Assembly (NCBI GenBank): GCA_026705105.1
Contig: JAPPBK010000449.1
Coordinates: 1 to 14,882, forward strand
Reading direction: 5' to 3'
Length of the DNA: 14,882 nucleotides
Origin: Chloroflexota bacterium
GTDB lineage: Bacteria; Chloroflexota; Dehalococcoidia; Bin125
A program made the position numbers and the translations under genes. This document shows, piece by piece, positions 14,795-14,882 of the stretch (the first letter of the stretch is position 1; each line of letters opens with the position of its first letter). The notes under the pieces were generated by a model, which saw only the letters and a list, made by a program, of their open reading frames with translations, did no database searches and was not told the origin of the DNA.

Positions 14795-14882
14795 CTAGCT
14801 CGTCAGCACGATGTCCTGGAACTTGATCAGTCCGTCGCCGACCAGGTTGACGTTGGTCACATGGGGCGCGTAGGCCAGGATC
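14795..14882 (-). CDS. Second family-5 solute-binding protein, C-terminal end only (runs off right edge)
   Basis: Only the last 28 residues are in the window: ILAYAPHVTNVNLVGDGLIK followed by FQDIVLTS and a TAG at 14797-14795. They align without gaps to the C-terminus of the complete lipoprotein next door (ILAYKPTISNVNLVSDGLVK, FQELVISP), with 17 of 28 identical. It is therefore a tandem paralogue transcribed in the same direction and ahead of the complete copy. Nothing else can be said of its length or signal peptide. Confidence 0.85.
   Translation of the reverse strand, partial: ILAYAPHVTNVNLVGDGLIKFQDIVLTS

Overview
The window comes from a high-GC bacterium. A Tat-type lipoprotein signal followed by a glutamine-rich linker, a DUF1800 protein, Dpp/Nik-type ABC operons and an LLM flavin oxidoreductase suggest Chloroflexota (Thermomicrobia or SAR202-like). 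This is an inference from style, not a marker-gene assignment.

Left part (1-800): the N-terminal end of a DUF1800 protein (minus strand, running off the left edge), a small unrecognised minus-strand gene (405-704, GTG start with a strong Shine-Dalgarno), and a GC-rich palindromic repeat that encodes the small protein's C-terminal tail. A divergent intergenic region (705-800) carries a perfect 6-10-6 inverted repeat.

Island (801-4541, plus strand): a 931-residue protein combining an N-terminal PD-(D/E)XK nuclease-like motif with an N6-adenine DNA methyltransferase (type IIG-like). It is followed 57 bp later by a signal-less trypsin-fold serine protease with an intact His/Asp/Ser triad. The protease gene is visibly lower in GC than its surroundings. 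The pair looks like an acquired defence module, and related palindromic repeats lie on both sides of it in opposite orientation.

Right part (4728-14882, all minus strand, so transcription runs right to left): the end of a first family-5 solute-binding lipoprotein (missed by simple ORF calling), then a complete second paralogue, two Dpp/Nik-type permeases, a fused two-domain Dpp-type ATPase and a luciferase-like flavin monooxygenase. After an AT-rich gap comes a pair of ABC half-transporters resembling IrtA/IrtB and YbtP/YbtQ. Three junctions use ATGA stop/start overlaps. Together they suggest uptake of a peptide-like or metal-chelate compound. A lipoprotein captures it, the permease/ATPase complex imports it, the oxidoreductase may modify it, and the IrtAB/YbtPQ-like pair is a second transport step. 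A shared TTGCA-containing sequence precedes both the lipoprotein gene and the half-transporter pair and may be a common regulatory site. The substrate cannot be told from sequence alone.
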